From NCBI RefSeq assembly GCF_000220395.1, contig NW_004086139.1, positions 1-34,085 of the forward strand: a stretch of 34,085 nt of DNA, written 5' to 3'. The DNA is from Ichthyophthirius multifiliis (Eukaryota; Ciliophora; Oligohymenophorea; Hymenostomatida). How positions within the stretch are numbered: position 1 is the stretch's first letter; every line of letters starts with the position of its first letter. Shown piece after piece: positions 12,445 to 22,977 of this stretch. Made by a program: the position numbers and the translations under genes. A model generated the notes under the pieces. The model was not told the DNA's origin. It did no database searches and worked only from the letters and a program-made list of their open reading frames with translations.

Positions 12445-13065
12445 TCATTTATTTATTTTATTTCTCGTTTATTTTAAGATACTATTTTGCATTTATTTAC
12501 ATTTCCTCGATTTATTTGTTTTATTAATTGGTGAAAGCTAATAATCTTATGAAATATCCTCAATAAAGTATAATTTATTATCTTTTTTATTACAAAAATT
12601 TTTATTATTTTCTTCCTTAACTTAAAATTTTATTTATTTTTTTTCTTTTTCAAACTTTTAAAATTATATACTTTTCAAATAATTTTGTACATTATCTTAA
12701 TTATAGTTTTTTTTTATATCATACTATCTTAAAAAATTATCATTTTATTAAATAATTGATTCTTCTTATAGTTTATTTGAAAATTTAAGCCATAATTCGT
12801 CTAATAAAGACGAACAAATTTATTAAAAATTACATTTAAAAATATGCATTAATTATTATTTTTAATCATGTAAGTTTTTTTACAAAAATTTATTAATATT
12901 ATCATATTCAATTTGTAATATTTCTTAAAAAAAATTAAATAAATTTTAAATAAATCCATTTTAGAGAAGATTTTCGTATATATTTCTCATATGAATATAT
13001 TAGGAATTATTTATTATTATTCTTTCAGTAATATCACTTTAATATGTAAATTATTAAGTTTTCAT
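12445..13065 (-). CDS. Hypothetical hydrophilic protein, 206 residues
   Basis: An intronless frame runs from ATG 13065 to TGA 12445. I do not recognise the family. The protein is rich in Gln, Asn, Lys and Phe, without signal peptide or membrane span. It is predicted to be largely helical, with stretches such as ICSSLLDELWLKFSNKLQEE and a basic end (NKSRKCKQMQNS). Seven Trp/Cys codons and a balanced codon-position pattern argue that it is genuinely coding. It is divergent from the zinc-finger gene across 130 bp, so both may share one promoter region. Confidence 0.6.
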
Positions 13066-13195
13066 ATTTTTTTTTATATAAATTAAATAAATATATATAT
13101 ATATATATATATATATTTTTAATTATATATATATTTTTTTTTATATATATTTTTATATAATAATTACAAATTAATTTATTATTATATAAAATTTA
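13066..13195. promoter_or_regulatory. 130-bp divergent intergenic region
   Basis: This short gap lies between two start codons facing away from each other (13065 on minus, 13196 on plus). It must hold the 5' untranslated regions and promoters of both genes, and includes a (TA)n run at 13089-13116. No specific factor site can be named. Confidence 0.5.
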
Positions 13196-13886
13196 ATGAA
13201 TTACATTAATTAAGAATAATAATCTAGTAATATCGAAAATGTATAATATTTATAAAATTAATAAGTTGAAGATACTGATGAAAGTTTAGATATTCCTAAA
13301 GAAGATTTATCTTTTGAAAGTTATATAGAAGAATGTTAAAACAATTCCAAATAAGATTAATAAGATGATTAATTAAATGGCTTTTTTCTAAACAATTATA
13401 ATTAAAATTTTAATTCTAAATATCTAATTAAAAAAACAATGTTTTTTTAAGGAAAAAACTTAGAGAAATTTTTCTTGAAAATAAATAAAATTTAAGAAGA
13501 GTTAAAAATACACAAAAATAAGATTGAAAAAGTTATTTACTTTTAAAAAAATATACAAGATTAAATTATTTTAATGAAGTTATAAAACTTTATTAATAAA
13601 ATAAAAATAATTAAACCTTTCATTGTAAATTTTGCACAAAAGTCTTTAATAAATCATGTTAATTAGGTGGACATATTAGTAGAGTTCATAAAGGAAAATC
13701 TAATAATTATAAAGAAAATAAAAAATTAGGTGTAAAAGAGAAATTGAAAGACAAAGAAAAGACTTTTTTAAAAGAAAGTTCATGAAAAACATATCTTTTG
13801 AAAGTAAATATAATGAAATAAATAATTATTAATAAAATAGTAAATTTGATGATAATAATGATTTTATTCTATAAAAATAAAAATGA
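13196..13886 (+). CDS. Single C2H2 zinc-finger protein (two apparent -1 frame jumps)
   Basis: A protein of about 230 residues with one C2H2 finger near the middle: HCKFCTKVFN, then SCQLGGHISRVH. That is Cys-x2-Cys-x12-His-x4-His, with an LGGH helix reminiscent of plant LGGH fingers. It is probably nuclear and nucleic-acid binding. The N-terminal part from ATG 13196 is acidic (VEDTDESLDIPKEDLSFESY). A basic region (KREIERQRKDFFKRK) follows the finger, and the frame ends at TGA 13884. Between 13540 and 13615, and again between about 13715 and 13740, the frame steps back by one at A-runs. The total of 691 nt would be a multiple of three with two extra bases. No intron fits. If the sequence is exact, the first frame instead stops about 13743. 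The finger itself is certain; the full-length model is inferred. Confidence 0.65.
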
Positions 13887-14784
13887 TTATATAAATATTA
13901 TTTTTTAATAAAATAAAGAATAATATATTTATAATTTTATTATAATAAATTTTTTTAGTGAAAGAAATAATTTTAGTCAATAGTATAAAAAATAATAAAA
14001 AAAAATAAGAAAAAAAGAGATATTATAAATAATAATATATATATTTATATTTATATATTTATATATTATATATTATAAAATGATATGTAATATTATACAA
14101 ATATTTTAAATAAGAAATATAATTTTTTTAATAATTTTAAACGTATTATAATTAATATTTTTATTTTAAAAATATTTAGATAATTATATATTTTAATTTT
14201 TTTAATTATAAACTTTTAAGAATCTTTATAATAAATATATTATTATAAAAATAATAATATAATTATATATAAATTTATTTTTATAAAAAATCCTTTAAAT
14301 ATTATTAAATATTATATTTAATAATAATTTATTATCTTTCTTTTATGTTTATAAAAATAAATTTATTATTATTATTATTTTTAAACTAATTAAGTAAATT
14401 AAAAATTAGTAAGATTTTAATCTGCATTATAATATTATTATTTTTAAATTGATGATTTTAATAATAAAAATATCAATATTAATTGAGTTTTCATAAATTA
14501 TACTATTTATTATAGCAAATTATTATATTTATTAAAAATAATCTTTTACTTATACCTAATTAATATATATATTTTTTTATTATTAAAATTAGTGTAAAAA
14601 ATCAGTTTTTTGTATATTAATAAATAACATTTTATTTATATTATAATAAAGATTTATTTTATATTTAATGTATGTAAAATTATATCTTATTTATAAAAAT
14701 CCAAAAATAAATTTTTATCGTTTATATAAAATAAATATTTAATTTATTGATTTTATTAATAAATTATATGAGTTTAATCTCTTA

Positions 14785-14895
14785 AAGTAGCGCATAAATT
14801 AAGTCTATACATATTTTACTCGGGAAAAACCACTAAAACCTATCTTAAGCCTGGTAATATATTAATACCAGTAAATATTAATGCGAGAAAGATAT
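14785..14895. other. G+C-raised island with nested inverted repeats
   Basis: In a gene desert this 110-nt stretch has clearly more G and C. CGCAT near 14801 can pair with ATGCG near 14881, enclosing a hairpin built from CTGGTA (about 14851) and TACCAG (about 14866). This could be a structured non-coding RNA or the remnant of an exon. It also reads open on both strands, which in this code means little. I cannot assign it to a known RNA. Confidence 0.25.
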
Positions 14896-15638
14896 GAAAT
14901 ATATATTTTTATAAATTAAAATTATTCTAAATAAACTAAAAAAATCAATTAATTTAAAACATTATTTTAAAATAGAATTTTAATAAGTATTAATTGAATT
15001 TGATTTTAATAATTTCTTTATATAAGGAAAATAATATTTAAGATTAATATATTTTTTTTATAAAATAAAAACAATTTAAATATAAATTAGAGAAAATCTA
15101 GAATAAACTTTAAGTAAAATTTATAAAAAAAATATAATAAAATATATATATAATATAAAATTTTTTATAAATAATTATTCTATTAATTTTATAGATAACT
15201 ATATAAAATTAATTATATATTTAAAAAAAAAAATTTAATTATGATAATTTATTTATAAATAATCATAGATAAAGAGAAGATAAATAATCATTAAATTTAT
15301 AGGTTATTTTATAATATGAATAATTAAAACTATATAAATTTATAATAGATAAATTAATTATTAAAATAAAATAAACTTTTTTGAAAAAAATATTAGAAGT
15401 ATAGACTTTTTTAAATAATATATATTTAATTAATAGATTTATTTTTTTATATCATCGATTTCTATACTTTTATAATAATTATATAATACAATTAATTAAT
15501 CAAATTATATAATATATTAATTATATATATTATTTAATATATGATTTTATAATAATATATATATATATTGATTTTACATCATATTTATGAAAAATATAAG
15601 CTATTTTCTAATATAATATAATAAAAATATCATATCGA

Positions 15639-15658
15639 TTTGATAATATATTATCAAA
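15639..15658. repeat. Perfect 20-nt palindrome
   Basis: The sequence TTTGATAATATATTATCAAA equals its own reverse complement. It has no spacer and no gene nearby. Confidence 0.7.
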
Positions 15659-18150
15659 AAAATATCAAATTATTTATCAAAATATATTAAAATTAGATTA
15701 TATTGAATTTATTTATTATAAATATTCAAATACATGTTAATGAATGAAAATATAAGTTTTATAAAACAATTTATTTATAAACACTATATTAAATGATAAA
15801 TTTACTAATAAATAAATATATCCATATAATAAATTATGAATACATTAATTATAAAATAAAAATAAAAAATATAATTCGTGTTTACTTTAAATATCAATTT
15901 TAGAAACCATTTTTTTCTATAAATAAATGATTAAATAAATACAAAATCTTATTATTTTATATTAGTAAAGTTAATATAGATCTATATCTATATATTATTA
16001 AACTTCAATAAAAACCTTGAAATTATTATTGCTATTTATAAATTCATAAAAATTGAATTTTTGATATTGTTTTGCTTGTTATTTTATATTCTTTTAATTA
16101 TTTCTATTATTTAAAAATTTATTATTAATTATAATATAAGAAAAAATAAAAAGAAAAAGGTAAAATAAAAAATAAATAAGAAATAGATAAAGACTAGTAT
16201 TACATATATTCGTATATATTAATTAATAATATAGATATTATTATATTAGAACGAAATTAATAATATATACATATCAAATTTAATAATAATAACACATTTA
16301 TAAATAAAAAAATATAATTAGATATATATAATAAATATAAATTTTTATTTCTATTATTTATATAAAAAAAATTGTTATTATTATATAAGTTAAATAAATA
16401 TTGTTTATATTTTAATCATTAATTAATATTATTTAAATATATTCATAAAACAATTTATTATATTATAAAAAAAGATATTAATTTAAAATTTTTCTTTAAA
16501 TTTATTATCATACTCTTAATTCATTTTTTTTTATTATTTATAAAGAAAAAAAATCTATATTATTAATTAAAAATTAAATTTATACTTTCTTTTTAATTAA
16601 TATATTCGTATTATTATAAAAATATATATTTAATTTATATTTATATTATTATTAATGATAAACATTCTTTTTAATTTAAATATATTTCATATTATTAATT
16701 TATTTTATATTAAAAAAATTAATAAATATATTCTTAATATAAATTTAATTTAATATAAAAATAATAATATTACAAAAAAATAATAAATTATGATGTATAA
16801 TATAATAATTTTTCATTTTTATTATAAATATATATTTAAAATTTATTATTCTAAAATATTTATTTTTTATATAGTTATTTTATATATTTTTTTTTATAAA
16901 TATATTAAAAAACAAATTTCAATATATTTTTTTACTTTTTATTATGACAAAACATGATTTTTTTTATAATTAATTAAGATTTAAAAAAGATTACAAAAAT
17001 AAATAAAAATAAAACAAGCATTATTTGATAATAATGAAATAAAAAAAGAATAATAAAATATAATGAATAATATATAAAATAACAAATAAAATAAATATGA
17101 AATAAAATAAATTTTCAATAATTAATAAGAAAATTAAAAAATAAATATATATATATATATATATTATAAAAAAAAATATAAATATAATATTTATATATAT
17201 ATATAAATATATTTACATATATATATTTTATATTTATAATATTTTATAAATAATATTGTTACCTTATATTGTAAATTAAATCTATTTATATCTGAACGTA
17301 AAAAATAATATCTCATATTTCAAAATAATTAACTGATAATATCCATATATTGAAAAATCATATTACATATATTTAATTATTAGAAATTACATTTTTTTAA
17401 TTATTATGTATTAGGAAAAAAATAAATATTTTTATATAATATATAAAATAATTTTAATATTTTTGTGCTTTTCTAATATTAATAATTTATTTAATAAAAA
17501 ATATATAATTTAATTGAGAATATTTAAAAAATAAATTATATAACATTTTTATCGAAGAAAAACTGTAAATTATAAATAATAAACATTAAAAAATAAAAAA
17601 TATATGTTTAAAATGTTAAAAATATAATAATTTATTAATAAATTTTATATTATAAAATATATATATATATATATATATAAATCAAGTAATTATAATTTAT
17701 TTTTAATTATATTAATTAAAATATATAAAATTTTTTAAAATAAAAAAAAATATATTATTATTGTCTAATTTAAATTCGTATCATAATTACATAAAAAAAT
17801 TATCTTCATTTATTTATTTATTAAAATTTAATTTATAAAAAAATAAAAATAAAAATAAAAATTATTAAATTTTTCATTTTATTTTTTAATAAATAATACT
17901 TTAATTCTGATTTTTTATTTAAAATTTTAAGTTTAATATTTTTAATAGGTTAATTATATGAATTAAATAAAAAGTTAATTTTTTTATATATTTTAAATTT
18001 ATTTTATTAATAAAAATCAAACAAATAAAAATATTAAGATAATAATCTATTATAAAAAAAAATTAAATATAGGGAAAATAAAAATAATATAAATATTAAA
18101 ATTAATATATACATAATTAATTTTATATATTAAAATAAAAATTAATAAAA

Positions 18151-18867
18151 ATGATAATCATATTGTTCTTATTACTAAATATAGTATCTTCTTATCTCTA
18201 TTTTGATTTAGAATTATACAAGACCTGTATATCAGGAAATAAATGTAGCTAGATAAATTTATAATATGTTTTACCGGATTCCATAGATGGAAACTCATAT
18301 AAATATTGTATTAATGAAAGTCATTATTGTAAAAATAAATTAAAATATTGTGAAATAAATGAATGCTTAAACGAATGCAAAAAAGTGATAAATAATAATT
18401 ATATTTTATAATCGCATAATAATTGTAGATAAGCTTGCTTATATAATTAAATATCAAGCTTAGATAATGATTGTGTATACTAAGATATATATACATACGA
18501 CGATTCATCTAAATAATTTAATATGATTGCTATAATTTTTTCGGTTTTAGGAGCGATTTTAATTATATTTCTTCTAGCTTGCTTTTTACGTTATTTTAGA
18601 AATAAACGTAAAATGTAGTAATAATAAAAAAATCTATAAGCACAAATAGCTTAAGTATAATAACCCTATAGTTAATAATAATTTACTAATTTATAATAAC
18701 AATAAATAATACCAAATCAAGTTTTTATATAAAGTAATACATAATAATATGCTTATCCTAATTAATAATAATAATTTACTTAGCCCTAGTTAAATTATTA
18801 ATATCCAAATGAATAAATTAATAAAGAGTTAGTTAAAGAAACTCCTATATAAGAAGTTAAAATTTGA
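18151..18867 (+). CDS. Cysteine-rich type I membrane protein, paralogue 1 (10-Cys form)
   Basis: A 238-residue intronless protein, ATG 18151 to TGA 18865. A signal peptide (MIIILFLLLNIVSSYL) leads into an ectodomain of about 100 residues. Its cysteines are spaced C-x5-C, then C-x6-C-x6-C-x4-C-x3-C, then CRQACL and a last Cys 11 residues on. A membrane span (about 124-146, FNMIAIIFSVLGAILIIFLL) is followed by a basic stop-transfer, RYFRNKRK. The tail of about 85 residues is Gln-rich, largely TAA codons (QQQQKNLQAQIAQ), and ends in KETPIQEVKI. The product should sit on the cell surface or in a vesicle membrane, with disulfides outside. It does not resemble the GPI-anchored immobilization antigens known from Ichthyophthirius. 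Three paralogues lie in this window. The C-terminal VKI and the first bases after the stop (gaaactaaa) match paralogue 4. The function is unknown. Confidence 0.9.
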
Positions 18868-19383
18868 AACTAAAAAAAAAACTATTAGTGATAATTATTA
18901 ATTATATTTATTTATTAATTTTTTATGTTTATGAATAATTAATTTTATTTTATGTTTTCTTTTGAAAAAAATAAAAATATATATACTACTTATATAAAAA
19001 AAACTAAAATAAAATTATCATATATTACAAGGTATTTAAAATTAAAAATGTATATATAATAAAAATAATACTTATGTTATATATATTTGTTTTATTTAAA
19101 AAATTTATTATATTTATTAATTATATAGACAGGGAATAGTTGAATGTTTTAGTTTTTATTTTAAGAAAAAAAAATATTTTTATAATAATAAAATAATATC
19201 GGATTATTATTTATTTGTTTCCTTATAATATTGTAGGATAATGTAGAAAAAGCTATTCTAATTAAAAGTGTTAAATAGATAATAGTTTATGATAATTTTA
19301 TGTAATCTATAATTAAAATAATATTATTAATTTTAGATATGAATTATAATTTATTAAATTAAAAATAATAAGTTAATAAAAAT

Positions 19384-19416
<33 letters not shown>

Positions 19417-19799
19417 CATCTATATATATATATATTTATAATAGATATTATAAACAAATATTATTTTTCTTATACACATAAAAATAAAAGAGATTTTTTT
19501 TATGATTTTATTTATTTATTTCTACAATTTTTTTTTAATTTTTTTTTATTTTCCCTTATTACTTATTTTTTATAAAATAAATGGTATAATTTTTAAATAA
19601 ATAAACATTATATTCAATAATATATATTACCATTATTTTAAAATGAATAATTATAATTAATTCTTATATTTTTTAATAATAATAAAATGATAATTATATT
19701 AAATTATCTATTTTAATTTTATTTTAAAATAAAAAATATTAAATCTATATAAATATAAATTATATATTAAATTATTTATTTAAAATTTTTTATAAAAAA
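18868..19799. other. Spacer between two tandem paralogues
   Basis: About 930 bp separates the two plus-strand paralogues. I see no gene. A long imperfect TA tract lies at 19384-19440, and poly-T-rich sequence follows at about 19495-19560. Confidence 0.6.
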
Positions 19800-20429
19800 A
19801 TGAACATAATATTATTATTCTTAATGCCAATTAATGTTTTTTCTTATGTATTTTTTAATAAATCATAATACTTTGACTGTTTATAGACAAATAAGTGTAA
19901 TTTTTATGACCTAGATTAGTCTCCTTATACTTAATAAAAGATAGAATATAAAAGTTGCCTTAATTTTAGTTTTGAATGTTAAGCTTAAATTAGTTATTGT
20001 GATGTAGAATAATGCTTAGATTATTGTAAAAGTAAAACTGGTATTGATAGTTTTTTGAAGGAACATCATTAATGCAGATAAAGATGTTTAGTTAAATAAA
20101 TTTAAAGTAGAAATGATGATTGTTTTTTTATTGAAAATAATGCAAAAGATTCAATAAAAATAGTTATTATAGTTTTTTCTGTTATAGGAGGGATTATAGT
20201 CTTATCATTTCTTTTATGCTTTATTGTTTATTTTAAAAATAAATTTAAAAGAATTTAATAATAAAAAAAATTATAGGAACAAATCTATAATAATTAATAA
20301 TCTTAATAACAAACATAACAATACAATTAATAATAATAGAACATATAATATATGTAATAATAACCATAATTTTAATAAATGTAATATAATTATGCTCCTA
20401 ATAATAATTAATATTAAAATTAAATATGA
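19800..20429 (+). CDS. Cysteine-rich type I membrane protein, paralogue 2 (10-Cys form)
   Basis: A 209-residue intronless protein, ATG 19800 to TGA 20427. It has the same plan as its upstream neighbour: signal peptide (MNIILLFLMPINVFSYVFF), an ectodomain with ten cysteines in identical spacing (C-x5-C; C-x6-C-x6-C-x4-C-x3-C; CRQRCL; C-x11-C), and a membrane span (IVIIVFSVIGGIIVLSFLL). A basic stop-transfer (YFKNKFKR) and a Gln-rich tail follow. The tail is shorter and ends in NNNQYQNQI, lacking the VKI terminus of paralogues 1 and 4. Sequence identity outside the cysteines is low, so the duplication is not recent. A potential hairpin with TGTTTG and CAAACA arms lies about 250 bp downstream (20677-20705). 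Confidence 0.9.
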
Positions 20430-21484
20430 AAATATTATAATTTAAATATATTATATTTATTTATATATAAATCACATAAAATTAATTGAATATTTGAAAT
20501 AAATGTTATTATTAAAAATGATTTAATATATGTAAAAAAAACATAATATTATAAATATATTTTTTTTATATAATTAATAAAATTCATTATAAAATATTAA
20601 TTAAATTTTATTGTTTTTCTTTAAAATAATTACTAATTTTTCTTCTATATTTTATTATTCAAAATAATATTATCTGTTTGGTTTAAAATGAATACATTCA
20701 AACAAATCACAAATAAAATTAAATCTTTATAATTAATTACATATTTTTTATTTTTTAATATTTTTTCATATAAATATATGTTTAAATTTAATATATTTGA
20801 ATTATAAATTATTCAAATTTAAGTAAATAATGAAATTAATATTAGATAATCAAAAAAAAAAAAAGAAGAAAATTACTAATAAATCTATATTTTTTGAAAT
20901 AAAGAATTTCCTTTTTATTAAAATTATATTTTCTTATTAATAAATGTTTATAATTACAAAACTGAATTTTCATATATGTTTTTTGTTTGCTTATTTTAGT
21001 TATAAATAATAAAAAAACACTAAAAAAAAATGAAATCAAAAAATATTCTATTTAACAAAAAAAGATATAAATAAGCAAATACATATGAATTTAAATGTAA
21101 AAAATACTAAAAAATTTATAAAATAATTCCTTAATTAATATTTTAATATAAAAAGCATGCTTAAGTATCAACAAATCACATTAAATTTAATATATAAAAT
21201 TTACAAATTAATTCGAATAAAAAAAATATTATTATAGATTATTTGTCTTTAAAAAAATCATTTATATTTTTAAAGTATTAAGACCAAAAGTCTTATAATT
21301 TTATAAAAATTATTATTTTTTTAAAAAAAAACAATAATATTTTCAAATAGGTTATATTTTTACAATGTTTTCGAAAAAAAAGCCATAATTATATAACAAT
21401 AATTTTACTTAATAATAATTAAAAAAACTAATATATTTTTAAACAAAAAAAACATTATATATTAACAAAAATAAATAACTTAAT
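20430..21484. other. Gene-poor spacer
   Basis: Very A+T-rich. A frame opens at ATG 21029 on the plus strand and runs into the next gene in a different phase, but its composition is almost pure Lys, Asn, Ile and Phe, and I do not support it. An inverted repeat (TGTTTG/CAAACA) lies near 20677-20705. Confidence 0.5.
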
Positions 21485-22324
21485 ATGGATTATTCTGAAA
21501 ATAACCAAAACTTAATACAAAAACACAACATTAAACTAAAACCTGAATAAATAACATCCCCGTAATCATATTTTATTTTAATCCGTCACAGTTTAAGTGA
21601 ATAAAACCTAAACGATTATGAACTTTAATACTAAAATCCAATAAAAACAAAAACAGACCCTAGACGTGAGCATTTACATTTAGATTAAAAATACAGAGAC
21701 ACCCCTTTACATGAAATCGGGATAATTCAATGCATAAAAAACTAAGAATAAATAAATAATATTTAATTTTATTATGTATTAGTATCTCCTTTATATAGAA
21801 CTTTATAAACGTGTATTTACCTATTTTAAAATCATTAGAATAAAAAAAACATTAGATTTATTGTATATCCGTTAATTGCAGAATGTATTTGTAGTACTGG
21901 GTGTATAGGGGAGTTTTTTATAGAAAATTTAAAGTAAAAAATAAGCCCTTTGGAAAAAAAATTTGAGATCTTTTTCGATTTTACATTAATATAAGATGGA
22001 TGGTAAGTTTTTTAATTAAAAAAATAAAATATTTTAAATGAAAATGATAGATTTTAAGAAAATATCATATATGAAAAATTACAATAACATTATCCCCATT
22101 ATTTAGAAAGTTTTTAAAAGCTTTTCGAAAGATCAAGGGAGGCGAGGAGTGATATTTAAAATAGGTTTTTGTAATAAAAAATAGATTTTAATGATTATAA
22201 AATTGGAATAGTTTCTCATGCCTTATTTTTAAAGTGTTTTACAGCTAAAGAAATCAATAAAAATGAAAGAGTTAATGATGGTATTATATTAGATAATTGT
22301 TAATTTGTTCATTTTAATTTTTGA
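21485..22324 (+). CDS. Histidine phosphatase (phosphoglycerate mutase-like) family protein
   Basis: A protein of about 250-263 residues of the histidine-phosphatase superfamily, which works through a phosphohistidine intermediate. The catalytic motif is FILIRHSLSEQN (family RHGxxxxN), with Ser in place of the usual Gly. Then come DTPLHEIG, VLVSPLYRTLQTC (the second catalytic Arg and the SPL.R..QT pattern), PLIAECICSTGCIGE with the acid-base Glu region, and near the end GIVSHALFLKCF with the second catalytic His. The start is ATG 21485 and the stop TGA 22322. A GTAAGT donor at 22003 joined to the nearest acceptor (22050) keeps frame but forms TGA at the junction. Joining to AG 22110 also keeps frame and gives TGT, but loses about 20 residues. 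Which is used, or whether a base is wrong here, is open. The substrate is unknown, and the family includes mutases, phosphatases and signalling proteins. Confidence 0.8.
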
Positions 22325-22434
22325 ATATTTATTTAATATATATGTATTAATTTATTTGATTTTTTTTTTTTTTTTTATAAAATAAAAAATAAAGATTTTT
22401 CTCGAAAATATTAAATAAAAAAAAAATGTGTGAA

Positions 22435-22466
<32 letters not shown>
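22435..22466. repeat. T14/A18 homopolymer junction
   Basis: Fourteen T are followed directly by eighteen A, between the convergent histidine phosphatase and TOM7 genes. This is the same arrangement as at 3357-3381 and 9359-9380. Confidence 0.7.
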
Positions 22467-22476
<10 letters not shown>

Positions 22477-22521
22477 ATGAATTATTTATAATATATATTT
22501 ATTTTTTCCTTTTATATCTCA

Positions 22522-22751
22522 TCATATCATTTAACTAGAAGGACCTCCTTGACTTAACATTCTAAAATCAATAGATTTTATACCTATATATTTTAATTTT
22601 TGTTTTAATAAATATTAATTATTAATTTCTTTATAGGAAAATATTAATTACCTAAATATAATACTAAAGGAATGAATCCCCAATATAAAAACTTCATTGC
22701 AAAGTCACTATGTCCATATATTTTACTAAATAATTTTCTAAAAGGTTACAT
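22522..22751 (-). CDS. Mitochondrial import receptor subunit TOM7
   Basis: A 53-residue protein from ATG 22751 to TGA 22522, with one intron (22584-22651). TOM7 is a small tail-anchored subunit of the outer-membrane translocase and modulates assembly of the TOM complex. The core FAMKFLYWGFIPLVLYLGIK matches the human sequence FAIRWGFIPLVIYLGFK over the single membrane span. The invariant Trp-Gly-Phe-Ile-Pro-Leu-Val is intact and Pro sits in mid-helix. The N-terminal LFSKIYGHSD corresponds to human LFKGSQ, and the tail RMLSQGGPSS to the Gly/Pro-rich intermembrane-space end. The length matches the family (about 55). The gene sits between the histidine phosphatase (convergent, about 200 bp) and the exonuclease gene (same strand, about 230 bp). 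The intron splits the codon of the Gly in LYLG. Confidence 0.88.
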
Positions 22752-22823
22752 TTTATTATGATAATTTTATTTATATTATTATTTATTTATTTATAAAAAA
22801 AATATTATTAATTTTTTTGTTTA

Positions 22824-22824
<1 letters not shown>

Positions 22825-22855
<31 letters not shown>
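22825..22855. repeat. Poly-A tract, 31 nt
   Basis: An uninterrupted run of A upstream (minus strand sense) of the TOM7 start codon. Length of such runs is error-prone in assemblies. Confidence 0.8.
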
Positions 22856-22856
<1 letters not shown>

Positions 22857-22977
22857 ATAAAATTTTTTTTATTTTTTTATTTTTTTTTAATAAAAAATAA
22901 AATAAATTAAAATTATATTTATATTTATACTCTTTTAATTATATATATATTATAAAAATAAATAAGAAAAAAACATA

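Larger units (their letters stand above)
13887..18150. other. 4.3-kb gene-free A+T-rich stretch
   Basis: I see no supportable gene. The stretch is almost pure A/T with many TA runs (for example around 17148 and 17658-17680). There is a perfect 20-nt palindrome at 15639-15658 and one conspicuous island of higher G+C at about 14785-14895, listed separately. It forms the 5' side of the first cysteine-rich membrane protein gene. Confidence 0.55.

Noticed and set aside
14760-14900. Minus-strand peptide-like reading in the G+C island
   Set aside because: The plus strand reads just as openly and the flanks are low-complexity; no start, stop or splice site supports a gene. Kept only as a structural curiosity.
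21029-21480. Long plus-strand frame starting ATG 21029
   Set aside because: Only TGA stops translation in this code, so long frames arise by chance in A+T-rich DNA. Composition is Lys/Asn/Ile/Phe with no motif, and it overlaps the histidine phosphatase in another phase.
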